Notes: generated from the letters alone by a model not told the origin. DNA of 64,000 nt from Deltaproteobacteria bacterium (GCA_016210005.1 JACQVA010000022.1:1-64000); one strand, 5' to 3'. Counted from the first letter of the stretch, positions 14,815-24,889 are shown. Numbers and translations are program-made.

Positions 14815-17436
14815 TTAACGCGCGGCCGCGGCTTCGCCCAAGGCAACACGCATGCGCTCGATCAGCTGGGGCACGCGGCTGAAGTTCGGCCCGCGTTGCA
14901 CCGATTGCTCCTTGCCGCTACCGGTTGTGGTCACCAGACCGAGCTCGGCGTAGCGGCTCAGGGCATTGCCCAGGGTTACGATGGAGTTGCCTTCGATCTT
15001 GCGCACTTCCCCGAGCAGCGTGCCGGTTTCAAACCGCTTGCGCATCGCCTGCACCATGGCTTTGCGCGACACCGGCTTGTCCGCCATCTCGCTGATCGTC
15101 GTCGCCGCCATCCAGTAGGCTTCGCGGAAGTTCTCCAGGATTCCGAGCAGATTGCACACCAGCACGTGGTCGGTGCGGACGGCTTCAGCGTCCGCGCTGG
15201 CCAGCGCGCCTTGCGCGCGTAGGTATTCCAGTAGCCGGCCGAGCTCTTCCGTCATAGCCTCACGCTCCGGCAGCGGGAATTCCCAGCGAAACAGGTCGAG
15301 CCACCAGCTCACCTCGTCCTTAACCGCGGCCGCCCGCCGGCCGCTGGCCAGACTGTGCACTAGCAGCGCCGGCAGCAGGAAGAAGTGGATCGAGTTGTTC
15401 TTGTAGAAGTCAAGGTTCATGCGCTTTTCGGCCGGCACGTGAATCACGCCGCCGCGCTCGCCGGGCAGGCGCTGCACCAGGCCGCCCGATTCCATGAACG
15501 CAATGCTCTCCTTGAAATCGTTTTGCAGGTTGCGTTCGAGCGACGCCGTCAGGCGCACGCCCAGGTGGCGCAGCAGCCCGGTGAGCGCATGCGCCCCCGC
15601 GACGAACTCGGGCCGGCGCATCGCCGCCTGCGGCGCGCTCAACAGCACGGTGGCCGACACCGAGGTGGCGCCTGCCACCTCCACCCGATTGACCTCGCGC
15701 AGCAAGCGGAAGCCGAGTTTCTGAATAAAGCGTCGCTTTTCTTCTTCGACCGCGGCTTGCCCGGTGCCCGCGTGCCACTGCTCCTTGCGCGGCCCGAGCA
15801 GCTCGTTGAGCGAGATCGGCGGGGCGAAGGTGACGTTGACCGTGCCGTACTTCTGCCGCAACACGGCGCGGGCCTTGATCAACGCCGAGAGCGACTCCTG
15901 CTCTTTTTCCGCCCCCACCAGCTCGCGCTTGTACGCCTCCTCTTCGACGATGCGCCCGTAGTGAATCGACACCGGCACCAGATAGAGATCGCGCCTCACC
16001 CCGGCGACAAACGCATTAACGATTGCCGAGAGCATGCCCAACTTCGGCGTAAGGATTTTGCCGGTGCGGCTGCGCCCGCCCTCGATGAAGAACTCCTGCG
16101 TGTAGCCGTCGCGAATCAGGTAGGCGAGGTAGCTGCGGAAGACGGCCTTGTAGAGCGGATTACCCTCGAAGCTGCGGCGAATGAAATAGGCACCAGCACC
16201 GCGAAAGAGCGCACCGAAGGGCCAGAACGCCATATTGATGCCGGCGGCGATATGCGGCGGGCTGAGGTAGTTGGCGTGAAACAGGTAGGAGAGAATCAGG
16301 TAATCGAAGTGGCTACGGTGGCACGGCACCAACACCACCGGGTGCTCCTTGACGCACTCGACCACCTTGTCGAGCCCCTCGTACTCGAAGCCCTGAAACA
16401 CCCGCGGCCAGATGCGGTTGAACAGAAAAGCCAGAATGCCGAAGTAGGAGCCGTGGAAGTTGGCGGCAATCTCGTCGAAGTAGCGCTCGGCGGTGCGCCA
16501 GACCTCGGATTCCGGCAAACGGCGCTCACGCGCCACCGCGCGCACGCTCGCCGTCAGCTCCGGCCCTTGCAGCACCAACTCACGCACCTGCCGCTTGGGC
16601 AGCAACGGCGGGCCCCATACCATGCGTTCCTCGCGATAGAGGAATATCTGCAGCGCGCGTGCCAGCCGGCGCACAATCCGCTCTTCGCTCTCGCCGTGAT
16701 ATTCCTTGCTGAACTCGCGCAGCGCCACTGCCTTTCCAAAACCGACCGAGGTGTCGCGCGCGTTCCACAGCAGCGAGATCAGCCGCTTCACGTCGCCCGG
16801 GGCATCCTGCACGCTGTATACCAGCGTCGCCAAGCGCGATTCCTTGCGGCGGTAGCCGCGCCCGCGCAGCACCGCCACCGGCACCAGGAACACCTCTCCT
16901 TCCCGCTCCGGCAACATGTGTAAGATCTCGCGCAAGTAATCCGAGCCCGAGCGCTGACCGCCGCTGACCGCCAAGCGCCGCCCGGCGAAGATGCGCATGC
17001 CCGAGGCGCGCCGGCGCATGAAGATCAACGCCGGCCGGCCTTGCCGCACCAGCCGCTGGCAGCGGTCGCGATCATCGAGGTCGCGCCCGGCGCGGCCAAA
17101 GGCGCGCAGCGCCTTCACCCGCCGCCAGAGCGTACCGACAATCTCGCGCAACGGCCGCAACAGCAGCGCGGGAATGTCGTTGACGAACTGCGGTACCGGT
17201 AAGCCCTCGCGCAGCAAGATGAAGACAAGCAGTAGATAGTCCACCAGCGAGCGATAGCGCATGACGTAGACCACCGTGCCGCGCTCCGCCAACTCGCGCA
17301 CGTGTGCGGCCACCTCGTGATCCACCCGCACCTCGGAGAGAAAACTGCGGCAAAAGAAGGCCGGTAGCTCCCCCAGCCGCATCGGCGTTTCGGGCTGCGC
17401 CCGCCCGCTCACTTCTCGCACCGCCGCGTTAGTCAT
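14815..17436 (-). CDS. plsB: Glycerol-3-phosphate 1-O-acyltransferase
   Basis: First committed step of phospholipid synthesis: acylation of sn-glycerol 3-phosphate at position 1, on the inner membrane. Motif I HRSHFD (residues 373-378, HX4D), motif II GAGAYFIRR (413-421), motif III FFIEGGRSR (449-457) and motif IV LVPVSIHYGRIVEE are all intact. The 873-residue length exceeds the usual ~807 of enterobacteria but keeps the large N-terminal and C-terminal extensions of PlsB (as opposed to PlsC). Stand-alone gene between the DUF151 lipoprotein gene and manC. Confidence 0.93.
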   Translation of the reverse strand: MTNAAVREVSGRAQPETPMRLGELPAFFCRSFLSEVRVDHEVAAHVRELAERGTVVYVMRYRSLVDYLLLVFILLREGLPVPQFVNDIPALLLRPLREIVGTLWRRVKALRAFGRAGRDLDDRDRCQRLVRQGRPALIFMRRRASGMRIFAGRRLAVSGGQRSGSDYLREILHMLPEREGEVFLVPVAVLRGRGYRRKESRLATLVYSVQDAPGDVKRLISLLWNARDTSVGFGKAVALREFSKEYHGESEERIVRRLARALQIFLYREERMVWGPPLLPKRQVRELVLQGPELTASVRAVARERRLPESEVWRTAERYFDEIAANFHGSYFGILAFLFNRIWPRVFQGFEYEGLDKVVECVKEHPVVLVPCHRSHFDYLILSYLFHANYLSPPHIAAGINMAFWPFGALFRGAGAYFIRRSFEGNPLYKAVFRSYLAYLIRDGYTQEFFIEGGRSRTGKILTPKLGMLSAIVNAFVAGVRRDLYLVPVSIHYGRIVEEEAYKRELVGAEKEQESLSALIKARAVLRQKYGTVNVTFAPPISLNELLGPRKEQWHAGTGQAAVEEEKRRFIQKLGFRLLREVNRVEVAGATSVSATVLLSAPQAAMRRPEFVAGAHALTGLLRHLGVRLTASLERNLQNDFKESIAFMESGGLVQRLPGERGGVIHVPAEKRMNLDFYKNNSIHFFLLPALLVHSLASGRRAAAVKDEVSWWLDLFRWEFPLPEREAMTEELGRLLEYLRAQGALASADAEAVRTDHVLVCNLLGILENFREAYWMAATTISEMADKPVSRKAMVQAMRKRFETGTLLGEVRKIEGNSIVTLGNALSRYAELGLVTTTGSGKEQSVQRGPNFSRVPQLIERMRVALGEAAAAR

Positions 17437-17479
17437 GGCACCGCTCCCACTTGGGCGCCGAGCCTAGCACACCCAGCCG

Positions 17480-18589
17480 TCAGAGTAAGCGGCGCTGGCC
17501 TTGACGCTCCAACTTCGCAACCACCGCGCGCACTTCCTGCGCCCGCGCCGCTGGGCAGATCAAGAGCGCATCGGGCGTATCAACCACCACCAGATCGTGC
17601 ACCCCCAGCAACGCCACCAGCCGCTTGTCGCCGTACACCGTCGTAGCAGTGGTGTCCACCAGCACGGCGTTGCCGCGCACGGCGTTGCCGGCGCCATCGT
17701 GGCCCCACAACTCGGCCAGCGCCGCCCAACTGCCTACGTCACTCCAACCGAAATCAGCGGCCACCACCGCCACCCGCGTCCCGTGGGCCGGAGCTGCCGC
17801 CGCCGGTTCCATCACCCCGACATCGATCGAGACCGACGGGAGTTGGCGGTACGCGGCCAACCGGATGCTCCCGCCACTTCGCGGCCAGCGCGCTGTCAGC
17901 TTGGCCACCGCGGCCGCTAGCGCGGGCAAGTGGCGCTCGAGGGCGGCGCGGATCACCGCCGTGCGCCAAACGAAAATCCCCGCGTTCCACAGGTAGCGGC
18001 CGGAGGCGACCAAGCGGCGGGCCCGGCGCGCATCGGGCTTCTCCCGGAACTCAGCCACCCACGACAGCTGCGGCCGGCCGCGGTCCGCCGCCACTCCGGT
18101 CTTGATGTAGCCATAACCCGTCTCCGGTCGCGTTGGCAGCACCCCGAGAGTGACCAAAGCGTTCGCCTGCTCGGCCACGGCAAAGGCCCGCCGCACTGTG
18201 CGCCGAAACCCGGCCGGATTCCTGATGGCGTGATCGGCCGGCAACACCGCCATCGCCGAGTCCGGCTCCTGGCGGTGAATCCACTCCGCGGCCAGCGCGA
18301 TGCAAGGCGCGGTGTTACGGCCGATCGGCTCCACCAGGATGTTGCGCGCGGGTAGCAGCGGCAACTGCTGCCTCACCGCCGCGGCGTGTTCGTGCCCGGT
18401 CACCACCACGATCCGCGCCGGCGGCACCAGCGGGGCGATGCGGGCGACCGTGTCTTGCAGCATCGTGCGTTCGCTGGCAATCGGCAGCAACTGCTTGGGG
18501 CGGGCGCGGCGGCTCAGCGGCCAGAAGCGGGTGCCCGCACCCCCAGCCATGATCACTGCGAATCGCTTCGGGCTGCTCGCTCCCGGCAT
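17480..18589 (-). CDS. manC: Mannose-1-phosphate guanylyltransferase
   Basis: Makes GDP-mannose from mannose-1-phosphate and GTP for surface glycans. The nucleotidyltransferase signature MAGGAGTRFWPLSR is followed by KQLLPIASERTMLQDT. NTAPCIALAAEW, AVLPADHAI, GYGYIKTG and FGWSDVGSW are all present. At 369 residues it has only the transferase domain with a short C-terminal part and no mannose-6-phosphate isomerase cupin domain. It is divergent from the lipase-like gene. Confidence 0.9.
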   Translation of the reverse strand: MPGASSPKRFAVIMAGGAGTRFWPLSRRARPKQLLPIASERTMLQDTVARIAPLVPPARIVVVTGHEHAAAVRQQLPLLPARNILVEPIGRNTAPCIALAAEWIHRQEPDSAMAVLPADHAIRNPAGFRRTVRRAFAVAEQANALVTLGVLPTRPETGYGYIKTGVAADRGRPQLSWVAEFREKPDARRARRLVASGRYLWNAGIFVWRTAVIRAALERHLPALAAAVAKLTARWPRSGGSIRLAAYRQLPSVSIDVGVMEPAAAAPAHGTRVAVVAADFGWSDVGSWAALAELWGHDGAGNAVRGNAVLVDTTATTVYGDKRLVALLGVHDLVVVDTPDALLICPAARAQEVRAVVAKLERQGQRRLL

Positions 18590-18669
18590 GGCGCCGCATG
18601 ATTCGGGAAGCCGCGGCTGAATGCAAGAGCTTTTTGAATCCGCCGCCGAAGCCCGCTACACACTGCGGG

Positions 18670-19539
18670 GTGAGCTTGTTGTGCCCGGTCATTGCCACCA
18701 TCAGCGCCGCCGCTGTGCTCATCAACACGCTGGCCTACGCCCAGCGCTGGCGGGTGAAGTGCGCCGCCGGTAGCAACGGCGAAGAGCGGATCGGACTGAT
18801 AAATGCCGTGCTGGCCTTCGCCGCTGAGTGCGCCGCGCTGGCGCTCTTGCTGGCGACGCTTCCGCTCGGGTGGTGGCGAAGCCGCCATCAAACACCGCCG
18901 CCGGCAGGCAACCGCAGCACTATCATTCTGATCCACGGCTGGGGGTTGAACGCGGCCTCGTGCTGGTGGCTGCGCCGGCGCCTCCAGCAGCATGGCGGGC
19001 ACGCGGTCTATTGCTTCGCCTATTCATCTTGGCGGGTGGACGTGGAAGCGGCCGCGGCACAACTGCACCAGCTCCTGGCGCAAATGCGCGCGCAGCCCGG
19101 TGACTCGTGCACGCTGATCGGCCACAGCCTCGGTGGCCTGGTGGCGCGCTACTGCCTGCGCCGCTACCCCGCCCGCGGCGTGCGCCGGCTGATCACGCTC
19201 GGTACCCCCCACGGCGGCACGCTCGCCGCGCCGGCGTGGGCGCCGTTCGTCAGCCGCCTGCGGCCCGAAGCCGCGTTCATGCGGCGCCTGAACGCGGGTG
19301 ACCGCGTCCCCGAGCAGTTCGAGGTCATCGCCATTCACTCACGCTTCGATGCCCACATCCTGCCGCCGGAGAACGCCGAGTATCCCGGCGCCTGCAACAT
19401 CGAAGTGGCCGGTGTGGGACACAACGCGTTACTGTTCTCCCGCCGCGCCGCCACCCTGATAGCGGAAAACCTCGGCCCGCCTTGCCAGGGGGCATATGGA
19501 CAGGATGCCCGCCAACGGGATACTGATCGGCCGGGGTAA
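18670..19539 (+). CDS. Alpha/beta-hydrolase, lipase-like
   Basis: Serine hydrolase of the lipase/palmitoyl esterase type. The oxyanion region LIHGWGLNAASCWWLRRRL, nucleophile elbow GHSLGGLVARYCLRR, LGTPHGGT and a late His in GVGHNALLFS complete a lipase triad. One or two N-terminal hydrophobic segments suggest membrane attachment. The open frame reaches 18598, only 8 bp from the divergent manC start. GTG 18670 leaves room for promoters and is preferred without strong evidence. The following flavoprotein gene begins 4 bp after the stop, so the two are probably coupled. Confidence 0.78.
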   Translation: MSLLCPVIATISAAAVLINTLAYAQRWRVKCAAGSNGEERIGLINAVLAFAAECAALALLLATLPLGWWRSRHQTPPPAGNRSTIILIHGWGLNAASCWWLRRRLQQHGGHAVYCFAYSSWRVDVEAAAAQLHQLLAQMRAQPGDSCTLIGHSLGGLVARYCLRRYPARGVRRLITLGTPHGGTLAAPAWAPFVSRLRPEAAFMRRLNAGDRVPEQFEVIAIHSRFDAHILPPENAEYPGACNIEVAGVGHNALLFSRRAATLIAENLGPPCQGAYGQDARQRDTDRPG

Positions 19540-19543
19540 ACGG

Positions 19544-20920
19544 ATGTCGATTGATGCCAAAGCGCCTGCGCTACCGTACGATGTGATCGTGGCCGGGGCC
19601 GGTCCGGCCGGCGCCACCGCTGCCTACTATCTGGCCACTGGCGGCAAGCGTGTTGCGCTGCTGGAAAAAGCCTCCTTCCCCCGTGACAAGTTCTGCGGCG
19701 ACGCCTGGTGTGCGCCGGCCCTCGACATCCTCGAAGACATGGGCGTGCTGCAACGGCTGGAAGCGGACGGGTTGATTCGCGACACCACCTCCGGCGGCTT
19801 CATCTCACCTTCGGGCGAGAGCTACATCAGCACCGGCCAGAACGGCGGTGCGCCCGGGACGCGCTGCTACGCTATCAAGCGGATCATTTGCGACGAGCGG
19901 ATCGCGCGGCGCGCGGCGGAGGTGGGCGCGGAGCTGATCGAGAACGCGAACGTGGCCAGCGCGCAACTCGACGCGGACGGTCTGTGGACCGTGCGCTGTC
20001 ACGACGGCCGCCGCTTCCGCGCGAAGATGCTGGTCGCGGCCGACGGCGCGAATAGCCGATTGGCGCGCGCCCTCGGCGTGGTGGCGACGGCACCACAGGC
20101 TGTCGCCAGTCGCCAATACATCAAGGGCGGCACGCACAACTTCAAGTCCGGCGGCGTGCTCTTCTACCCCAAGTACATCCTGCCCGGATACGTCGCCCTG
20201 TTTCGCCACTACAACGATGACCTCGACGTGGGCGCGTATGTCATCCCGGGCGGCGCGGTCACCAACGATCGGCTCGCGGAGGTGTACGAGAACGAGATCA
20301 AACACGATCCGTTCGTGCAGCGCGCACTCGGGCCGCGGGCCGAGCCCTTGGAGCGGGTCCGGATCGCGCCCATCCGCCTGGGCGGCGAGGCGCGCAGCTC
20401 GGCGCTGCAGTTCATGGCCGTGGGCGACGCGGCGGGGCAGACTGATCCGCTCACCGGCGAAGGCATTCACACCGGCATGATCGGCGGCAAGCTGGCCGCG
20501 CAAACCATCCACGAGTTGTTCACGCGCGGCGATTTCTCGGAAGCCGCGTGTGCGGTCTATCACCAGCGCTGGATGGCGGCCTTTGGGCGCGACTTCCGAG
20601 CTTCGGCGACGGGTGCGCGGATGGTCTATCGCGTCCCCCTGTTTTTGGATGCCGCCAACGTCGTGGCGCAACGCAAGGGCGACGCCTTCATGGCCGAGTT
20701 CGGCGCGGCGATGACCGGTGTGAAACCAAAGACCACCTTCTTGAAACCCAGCGTCGCGCTTGCAATGGGAGCCGAGGTCCTGCGTCAGTTCGTACGGCAG
20801 AAGCTGCTGCGCCCTTTTGCCTCGCAAGAGCAAGCGTACGCTGCTCACGCCGCCGAAGCCTCCGGGCGTGCGACGGCGTTCCCGAACGGTTGTCTCATCA
20901 GCAGTAGGGGTGCGGTGTAA
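19544..20920 (+). CDS. Geranylgeranyl-reductase-family FAD-dependent oxidoreductase
   Basis: Flavoprotein of 458 residues. The FAD-binding start VIVAGAGPAGATAAYYLA, the PRDKFCGDAW motif with the Cys characteristic of geranylgeranyl reductases, VAADGANSRLAR, and the second FAD motif VGDAAGQTDPLTGEGIHTGM are all present. Relatives saturate isoprenoid chains of lipids or quinones, or oxidise other lipophilic substrates. A neighbouring lipase-like gene four bases upstream supports a lipid substrate. ATG 19544 (MSIDAK) is chosen. ATG 19496 would overlap the preceding gene. Confidence 0.83.
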   Translation: MSIDAKAPALPYDVIVAGAGPAGATAAYYLATGGKRVALLEKASFPRDKFCGDAWCAPALDILEDMGVLQRLEADGLIRDTTSGGFISPSGESYISTGQNGGAPGTRCYAIKRIICDERIARRAAEVGAELIENANVASAQLDADGLWTVRCHDGRRFRAKMLVAADGANSRLARALGVVATAPQAVASRQYIKGGTHNFKSGGVLFYPKYILPGYVALFRHYNDDLDVGAYVIPGGAVTNDRLAEVYENEIKHDPFVQRALGPRAEPLERVRIAPIRLGGEARSSALQFMAVGDAAGQTDPLTGEGIHTGMIGGKLAAQTIHELFTRGDFSEAACAVYHQRWMAAFGRDFRASATGARMVYRVPLFLDAANVVAQRKGDAFMAEFGAAMTGVKPKTTFLKPSVALAMGAEVLRQFVRQKLLRPFASQEQAYAAHAAEASGRATAFPNGCLISSRGAV

Positions 20921-21086
20921 TCCGGCTTGTCGTTTCCCGCAGATCGGCAACGATAGCCTGCGCCAGAGCGCTCAGGTTGACCACCTGCCTCATCTACACC
21001 GGGGCCGTGCGGGGGAAGCCGAGCAAGTCCGCGCTGAGCTGTTCGATGCGCCGCGCGCCCGCCTGCACCTGATCGACGCAGTTCTC

Positions 21087-22331
21087 ATGCTTGGAATCTT
21101 CTACGGTTGGTGGATTGTAGCGGTGGCGTTTCTCACCCACTGTGTGACCACCGGCATCGTCTTCTACAGCTTCGGCGTGTTTCTCACGGTGCTCACCGAG
21201 GCCTTCGGCTGGAGCCGGGCGGAAGTGTCGTGGGGTTTTTCGCTGGTGGCGGTGTGTGGCGCGGTCTACGCACCGTTTGTCGGCCGCATCGTAGATCGGC
21301 GCGGCCCGCGGCTGTCGCAGATCATTGGGGCGCTGGCGCTGGCCGGCGGCTTCGCGTTGTTGCGCGGCATCGAGAGCCGGCTCGCGTTCTACCTGGTGAT
21401 GGGCGGCTTGGTGTCGCTCGGGGCGACCGCGCTGGGGCCGCTGCCCAGCAACACTGCCGTCGCCAACTGGTTCGTGCGCCGGCGCGGCCGGGCGCTCGGC
21501 CTGGCCACCGCCGGCATCTCTATGGGCGGGGTGATCTTCGTGCCGCTCACCCAATACCTGGTCGAGCATATCGGCTGGCGCAACGCCTTCGGCGCGCTGG
21601 CGCTGATAATCGTTGCCGTAGTGATTCCGCCGGTGGCTTGGCTGATGGTGCGACGCCCGGAAGATCTCGGGCTGTGCCCCGACGGCGGCGAGCGCGGCGG
21701 AGCCACCGGCCTCGATCTCGAGCTCGAGATCGAGCGCTCCCTGGCAGCGCCGGAGGCGATGCGGCAACGCAACTTCTGGCTGATTACGGTCTCGTTCGCG
21801 CTCACCGTGCTGGGGCTGTCGGCAACGCTCATCCACCAGGTTTCGTTCCTGCGCGACCGTGGCATTCCGGCCGGCGCTGCCGCCTGGACGCTGGGTGCCA
21901 CTGCCGGCGTCGGCGTGGTCGGTAAGCTCGGTTTTGGATACCTGCTCGACAACTTCGATCAGCGCCACGTGATCGTCTGGTGCTTCGGCTTGCAAGCCCT
22001 CGGGCTCGCCTTGCTCATGGCCACGTTCAATGTCTGGACCCTGGCGCTGTTCGTGGTCGTCTACGGCTTCGCGATGGGCGGCAACGCTACGCTGCAAGCG
22101 ACCATTCTGGGCGACTGCTTCGGGCGCCTGTACTACGGCGCGATCGCCGGACGGATGCAGCCATTCATCGTCATCGGCCAAGCCATCGGTACGCCGCTGG
22201 TGGGTGCGATTCGGGATTCGGGCGGCAGCTACATACCGGCGTTCGCGATGATTCTGGTGCTCAATGTGGTGGCCATGGCGTGCATCGCACGCCTGCGACT
22301 GCCGGGCAAGACGAAGGGCCCGCCCGGTTGA
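21087..22331 (+). CDS. MFS transporter (MCT/oxalate-formate antiporter-like)
   Basis: A 414-residue carrier with twelve predictable helices. It begins MLGIFYGWWIVAVAFLTHCV, the typical first helix of the monocarboxylate/OFA type. Loop 2-3 motif GRIVDRRGPR and helix-4 region ANWFVRRRGRALGLATAGIS are diagnostic. Likely cargo is a small organic acid. A longer in-frame opening reaches back to 20760 but overlaps the flavoprotein gene and is low-complexity Arg-rich. No evident ribosome site at 21087. Confidence 0.83.
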   Translation: MLGIFYGWWIVAVAFLTHCVTTGIVFYSFGVFLTVLTEAFGWSRAEVSWGFSLVAVCGAVYAPFVGRIVDRRGPRLSQIIGALALAGGFALLRGIESRLAFYLVMGGLVSLGATALGPLPSNTAVANWFVRRRGRALGLATAGISMGGVIFVPLTQYLVEHIGWRNAFGALALIIVAVVIPPVAWLMVRRPEDLGLCPDGGERGGATGLDLELEIERSLAAPEAMRQRNFWLITVSFALTVLGLSATLIHQVSFLRDRGIPAGAAAWTLGATAGVGVVGKLGFGYLLDNFDQRHVIVWCFGLQALGLALLMATFNVWTLALFVVVYGFAMGGNATLQATILGDCFGRLYYGAIAGRMQPFIVIGQAIGTPLVGAIRDSGGSYIPAFAMILVLNVVAMACIARLRLPGKTKGPPG

Positions 22332-22380
22332 TCGAACGGCAGTGGCCGCGATCGATGAAAAGACGGACGAAGGCGCGGTT

Positions 22381-23538
22381 TCAGGTGCCGGTCTTCTGAA
22401 CGATCGCCTTCACACCGTGTGATCGGGTGAGTTTGCGGGCGGCCAGTTTTGCCTGCGGCTCGCTGCTGAAATCGCCCACCCGCACCTGGTAGTGGGTTCG
22501 CTTGCCTTTGCCGAGGCGCACGACGCTTGCCCGGTAGCCGTCGTTCACTACGGCGTTGCGCAAGCGATTGGCATTGCCCGCGCTGCGAAACGAGGCCAAG
22601 CGCACCTGATAGCGTACGCCGCGGGGTGCTTCCTCGTCATCGTCCCCGGCCGCAGGCGCCGTCTCGTTGGCCGCCGCAGCCCAATCGACCTCGCTGGCCG
22701 CGATAGTCAGGGTGGCCGGATCACTCTGCACGCTGCCCTCGACCAGCCGCTTGAGATCGCCCCACAGATCACGCGAGCCGAGCACGGCAACTAACAACTC
22801 GCGGTCTCCCACGGTCGCCGAGCCGACGAAACATTTCTTGGCAGCAATGGTCCAGCCGGTCTTGCCGATGACCTGGATTGGGGAATCCGACATCAGGAAG
22901 CGGTTGTGGCTGCGCAGTGCGATCTTGCGCGTGCCGCCAGCGGTGGGGGCGATGACCAAACGTTTGGTTTTCAGTACTTCACGAAACAGCGGGTAGCGCA
23001 GCCCATCATTGAAGATCGTGGTGAGGTCGCGGGCGGTGGAATAGTGGTTGTCGGCCGGCAGGCCGTGAGGGTTGACGAAATGCGTATTCATTGCGCCCAG
23101 CGCGCGGGCCTCGGCGTTCATGCGGCCGGAGAAACCATCCACCGAGCCGGCCAACCCCTCGGCGGCGACCACCGAGGCATCGTTCGCCGAGTTGAGCAGT
23201 ATGGCGTAAAGCAGATCGTGCAAGCGTAGTCGCCAGCCCGGGCGAACGCTGATCTTCGAGGGCGAGGCTTGGGCGGCTTCGGCGCTGACCGGGAACGACT
23301 CGTTCAGCCGCCCGCTCTTGATGGCCAGCAGCGCGGTGAGAACCTTAGTGGTGCTGGCGTTGGGCAGCCTCAGATCCGGGTTGCGCTGCCAGAGGACCTG
23401 TCCGCTCTGGCGGTCAATCAGGATACCGGCTGTGGCCGTGATCGAGCCGCCGCGAGCCGCTTGGGCCGCGAGGGGAGAAGAGGCCAGCACGCAGAGGGCC
23501 GCCACTACCCAAGACCGTATGCGTTGTCCGCCCCTCAT
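22381..23538 (-). CDS. D-alanyl-D-alanine carboxypeptidase (peptidase S11) with SPOR domain
   Basis: Periplasmic penicillin-binding protein of the PBP5/6 class that trims peptidoglycan pentapeptides. From ATG 23538 (385 residues) there is a signal peptide ending near AAQA, the nucleophile motif S62TTK65, S117AN119 and K226TG228. The C-terminal ~75 residues (VRYQVRLASFRSAGNANRLR) form a SPOR domain that binds denuded glycan at the division site, replacing the membrane-binding amphipathic helix of canonical PBP5. The longer TTG-initiated frame is less likely. Confidence 0.9.
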   Translation of the reverse strand: MRGGQRIRSWVVAALCVLASSPLAAQAARGGSITATAGILIDRQSGQVLWQRNPDLRLPNASTTKVLTALLAIKSGRLNESFPVSAEAAQASPSKISVRPGWRLRLHDLLYAILLNSANDASVVAAEGLAGSVDGFSGRMNAEARALGAMNTHFVNPHGLPADNHYSTARDLTTIFNDGLRYPLFREVLKTKRLVIAPTAGGTRKIALRSHNRFLMSDSPIQVIGKTGWTIAAKKCFVGSATVGDRELLVAVLGSRDLWGDLKRLVEGSVQSDPATLTIAASEVDWAAAANETAPAAGDDDEEAPRGVRYQVRLASFRSAGNANRLRNAVVNDGYRASVVRLGKGKRTHYQVRVGDFSSEPQAKLAARKLTRSHGVKAIVQKTGT

Positions 23539-23584
23539 GACCTCCCCATGTAATGCCCCTCCTCGAGGCAAGCTGCCGTACTTT

Positions 23585-23608
23585 CTAATAAAATCGCATT
23601 GTTGTCAA
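23585..23608 (-). promoter_or_regulatory. AT-rich candidate promoter of the carboxypeptidase gene
   Basis: A markedly AT-rich island stands out from the GC-rich surroundings. On the minus strand TTGACA (23608-23603, perfect -35) is followed by GCGATTTTATTAG containing possible -10 elements at shorter than ideal spacing. It lies 45-70 bp upstream of ATG 23538. The exact -10 cannot be fixed. Confidence 0.4.
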
Positions 23609-23714
23609 TAAATAAAACGCCGGCCCAGGTGCTTGTTCGCGACCGGCGGCGCTTGCCGTCCCTGGGCGAATGCAGCGGCAGACTGGCCGTGGCCTGCCTG
23701 CCGTCTTGCCGCTG

Positions 23715-24824
23715 CTATTCCCCTAGCTCCACTTCACGCAGATCGGGGCGGATGTGGGCGCCTTGGAGGAACATCCCGTGGAAGAAGAAGAGACTGATAA
23801 CCAGCGGCAGTAGATAGTAGGCCAGGCGAAAGATGAGCACGGCCACAACGGCGGTCTCGAGCGGAACGGCGAGGCTGACGAAGACTGCGGCCATCGAGCC
23901 CTCCATTACGCCGAGGCCCCCGGGGATAAACGAGACCAGTGCGAGGATGGTGCCGAGTGCAAAGCCGACCACCACAAAGGTGAATGGGATAGGGTAGTGC
24001 AAGGCGAGAAAGGCCCCGTAAAGTATGCCGAGGGTCACGATCCAGTCGAGGAAGATCCACAACGCCGGCAGGGCCATGTGGGCCTTGCGCGCGAGCATGA
24101 ACTCGATGCCGCGGTTCAAATTGCGTTGAAAGCGCCAGATGTGCATGCGAGCGGGTTTGCGGTGCGGTACGAAGCGGTGCAGCAACCAGTGCGCGCTATT
24201 GGCGAGCACGAACAGCGTACGCCGACGCAGGGCGCGGTGAAACAACAGCAGCAAAGCGATCACCGCGGCGCCACTGAATCCGATCAGTAGCACCACCATG
24301 GTGGCAAGGGCCCAGCCGTGGAGGTTGTGCCCGAGCACGAGGTAGCCGAACCCGAACAGCACAAATAGCAAGAGCGTGACGTTGGTGAGAAATGTCTGCG
24401 CCAGCGAGATCACCACGGCGGTGCCCGAAGGGATCGCCCGGCGGGTGAAGAAGTAGAGCCGCAGCGCAAAGCCGCTCAGCCCGCCGCTGGAAACCAGATA
24501 GTTCGCAGTGTTGGCCACAAAGGTTATCTTCAGCATCTCGCCGAACGGCACCGCCGCGCCGGCAGCATGGGCGATCCCCTGATACGACAAAGCCATCACC
24601 AAGTAACTGAGCACGGTGCAGCCCAACGGCAGCAGCAACAGCCATGGGTCGGCCTGCTGCACCACCCGCGCCATTTCGCGCAGATCAGTAAGGGCGAGCA
24701 TCACCGCTAGCGCAACGACCCCCAAGGTAACGGCGAGCGGCAGGTACCACCGCGATGAAGCTACGGTTGCCGTGGTTCGAGCTGAAGTCTCCGCGGATTG
24801 CATCTTTCGCGCCGGGCTACTCAC
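23715..24824 (-). CDS. UPF0104 / lysylphosphatidylglycerol-synthase-TM-like (flippase-like) protein
   Basis: A 369-residue polytopic protein with about eight helices. Conserved features of the LPG_synthase_TM/AglD family are visible: NYLVSSGGLSGFALRLYFF early and FIPGGLGVMEGSMAAVFVSL late. Members act as lipid flippases or stand beside lipid-linked glycosyltransferases. There is no soluble aminoacyl-transferase domain, so it is not a complete MprF. Starts at GTG 24824 or ATG 24803; neither has a clear ribosome site. Confidence 0.78.
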   Translation of the reverse strand: MSSPARKMQSAETSARTTATVASSRWYLPLAVTLGVVALAVMLALTDLREMARVVQQADPWLLLLPLGCTVLSYLVMALSYQGIAHAAGAAVPFGEMLKITFVANTANYLVSSGGLSGFALRLYFFTRRAIPSGTAVVISLAQTFLTNVTLLLFVLFGFGYLVLGHNLHGWALATMVVLLIGFSGAAVIALLLLFHRALRRRTLFVLANSAHWLLHRFVPHRKPARMHIWRFQRNLNRGIEFMLARKAHMALPALWIFLDWIVTLGILYGAFLALHYPIPFTFVVVGFALGTILALVSFIPGGLGVMEGSMAAVFVSLAVPLETAVVAVLIFRLAYYLLPLVISLFFFHGMFLQGAHIRPDLREVELGE

Positions 24825-24889
24825 GACAGCCCCGCATTAGTCACTACCCTTGCCAGGGTCAACCCCGACGAAGGCTCGATCGTCTTCGC

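Noticed and set aside
15385-16923. 512-codon open frame on the plus strand
   Set aside because: Antisense shadow of plsB, low-complexity composition, no ribosome site or motif.
20994-22181. 395-codon minus-strand frame
   Set aside because: Antisense to the MFS carrier. Its last residues (GARRIEQLSADLLGFPRTAPV) in the intergenic part looked gene-like, but I could not tie them to a family.
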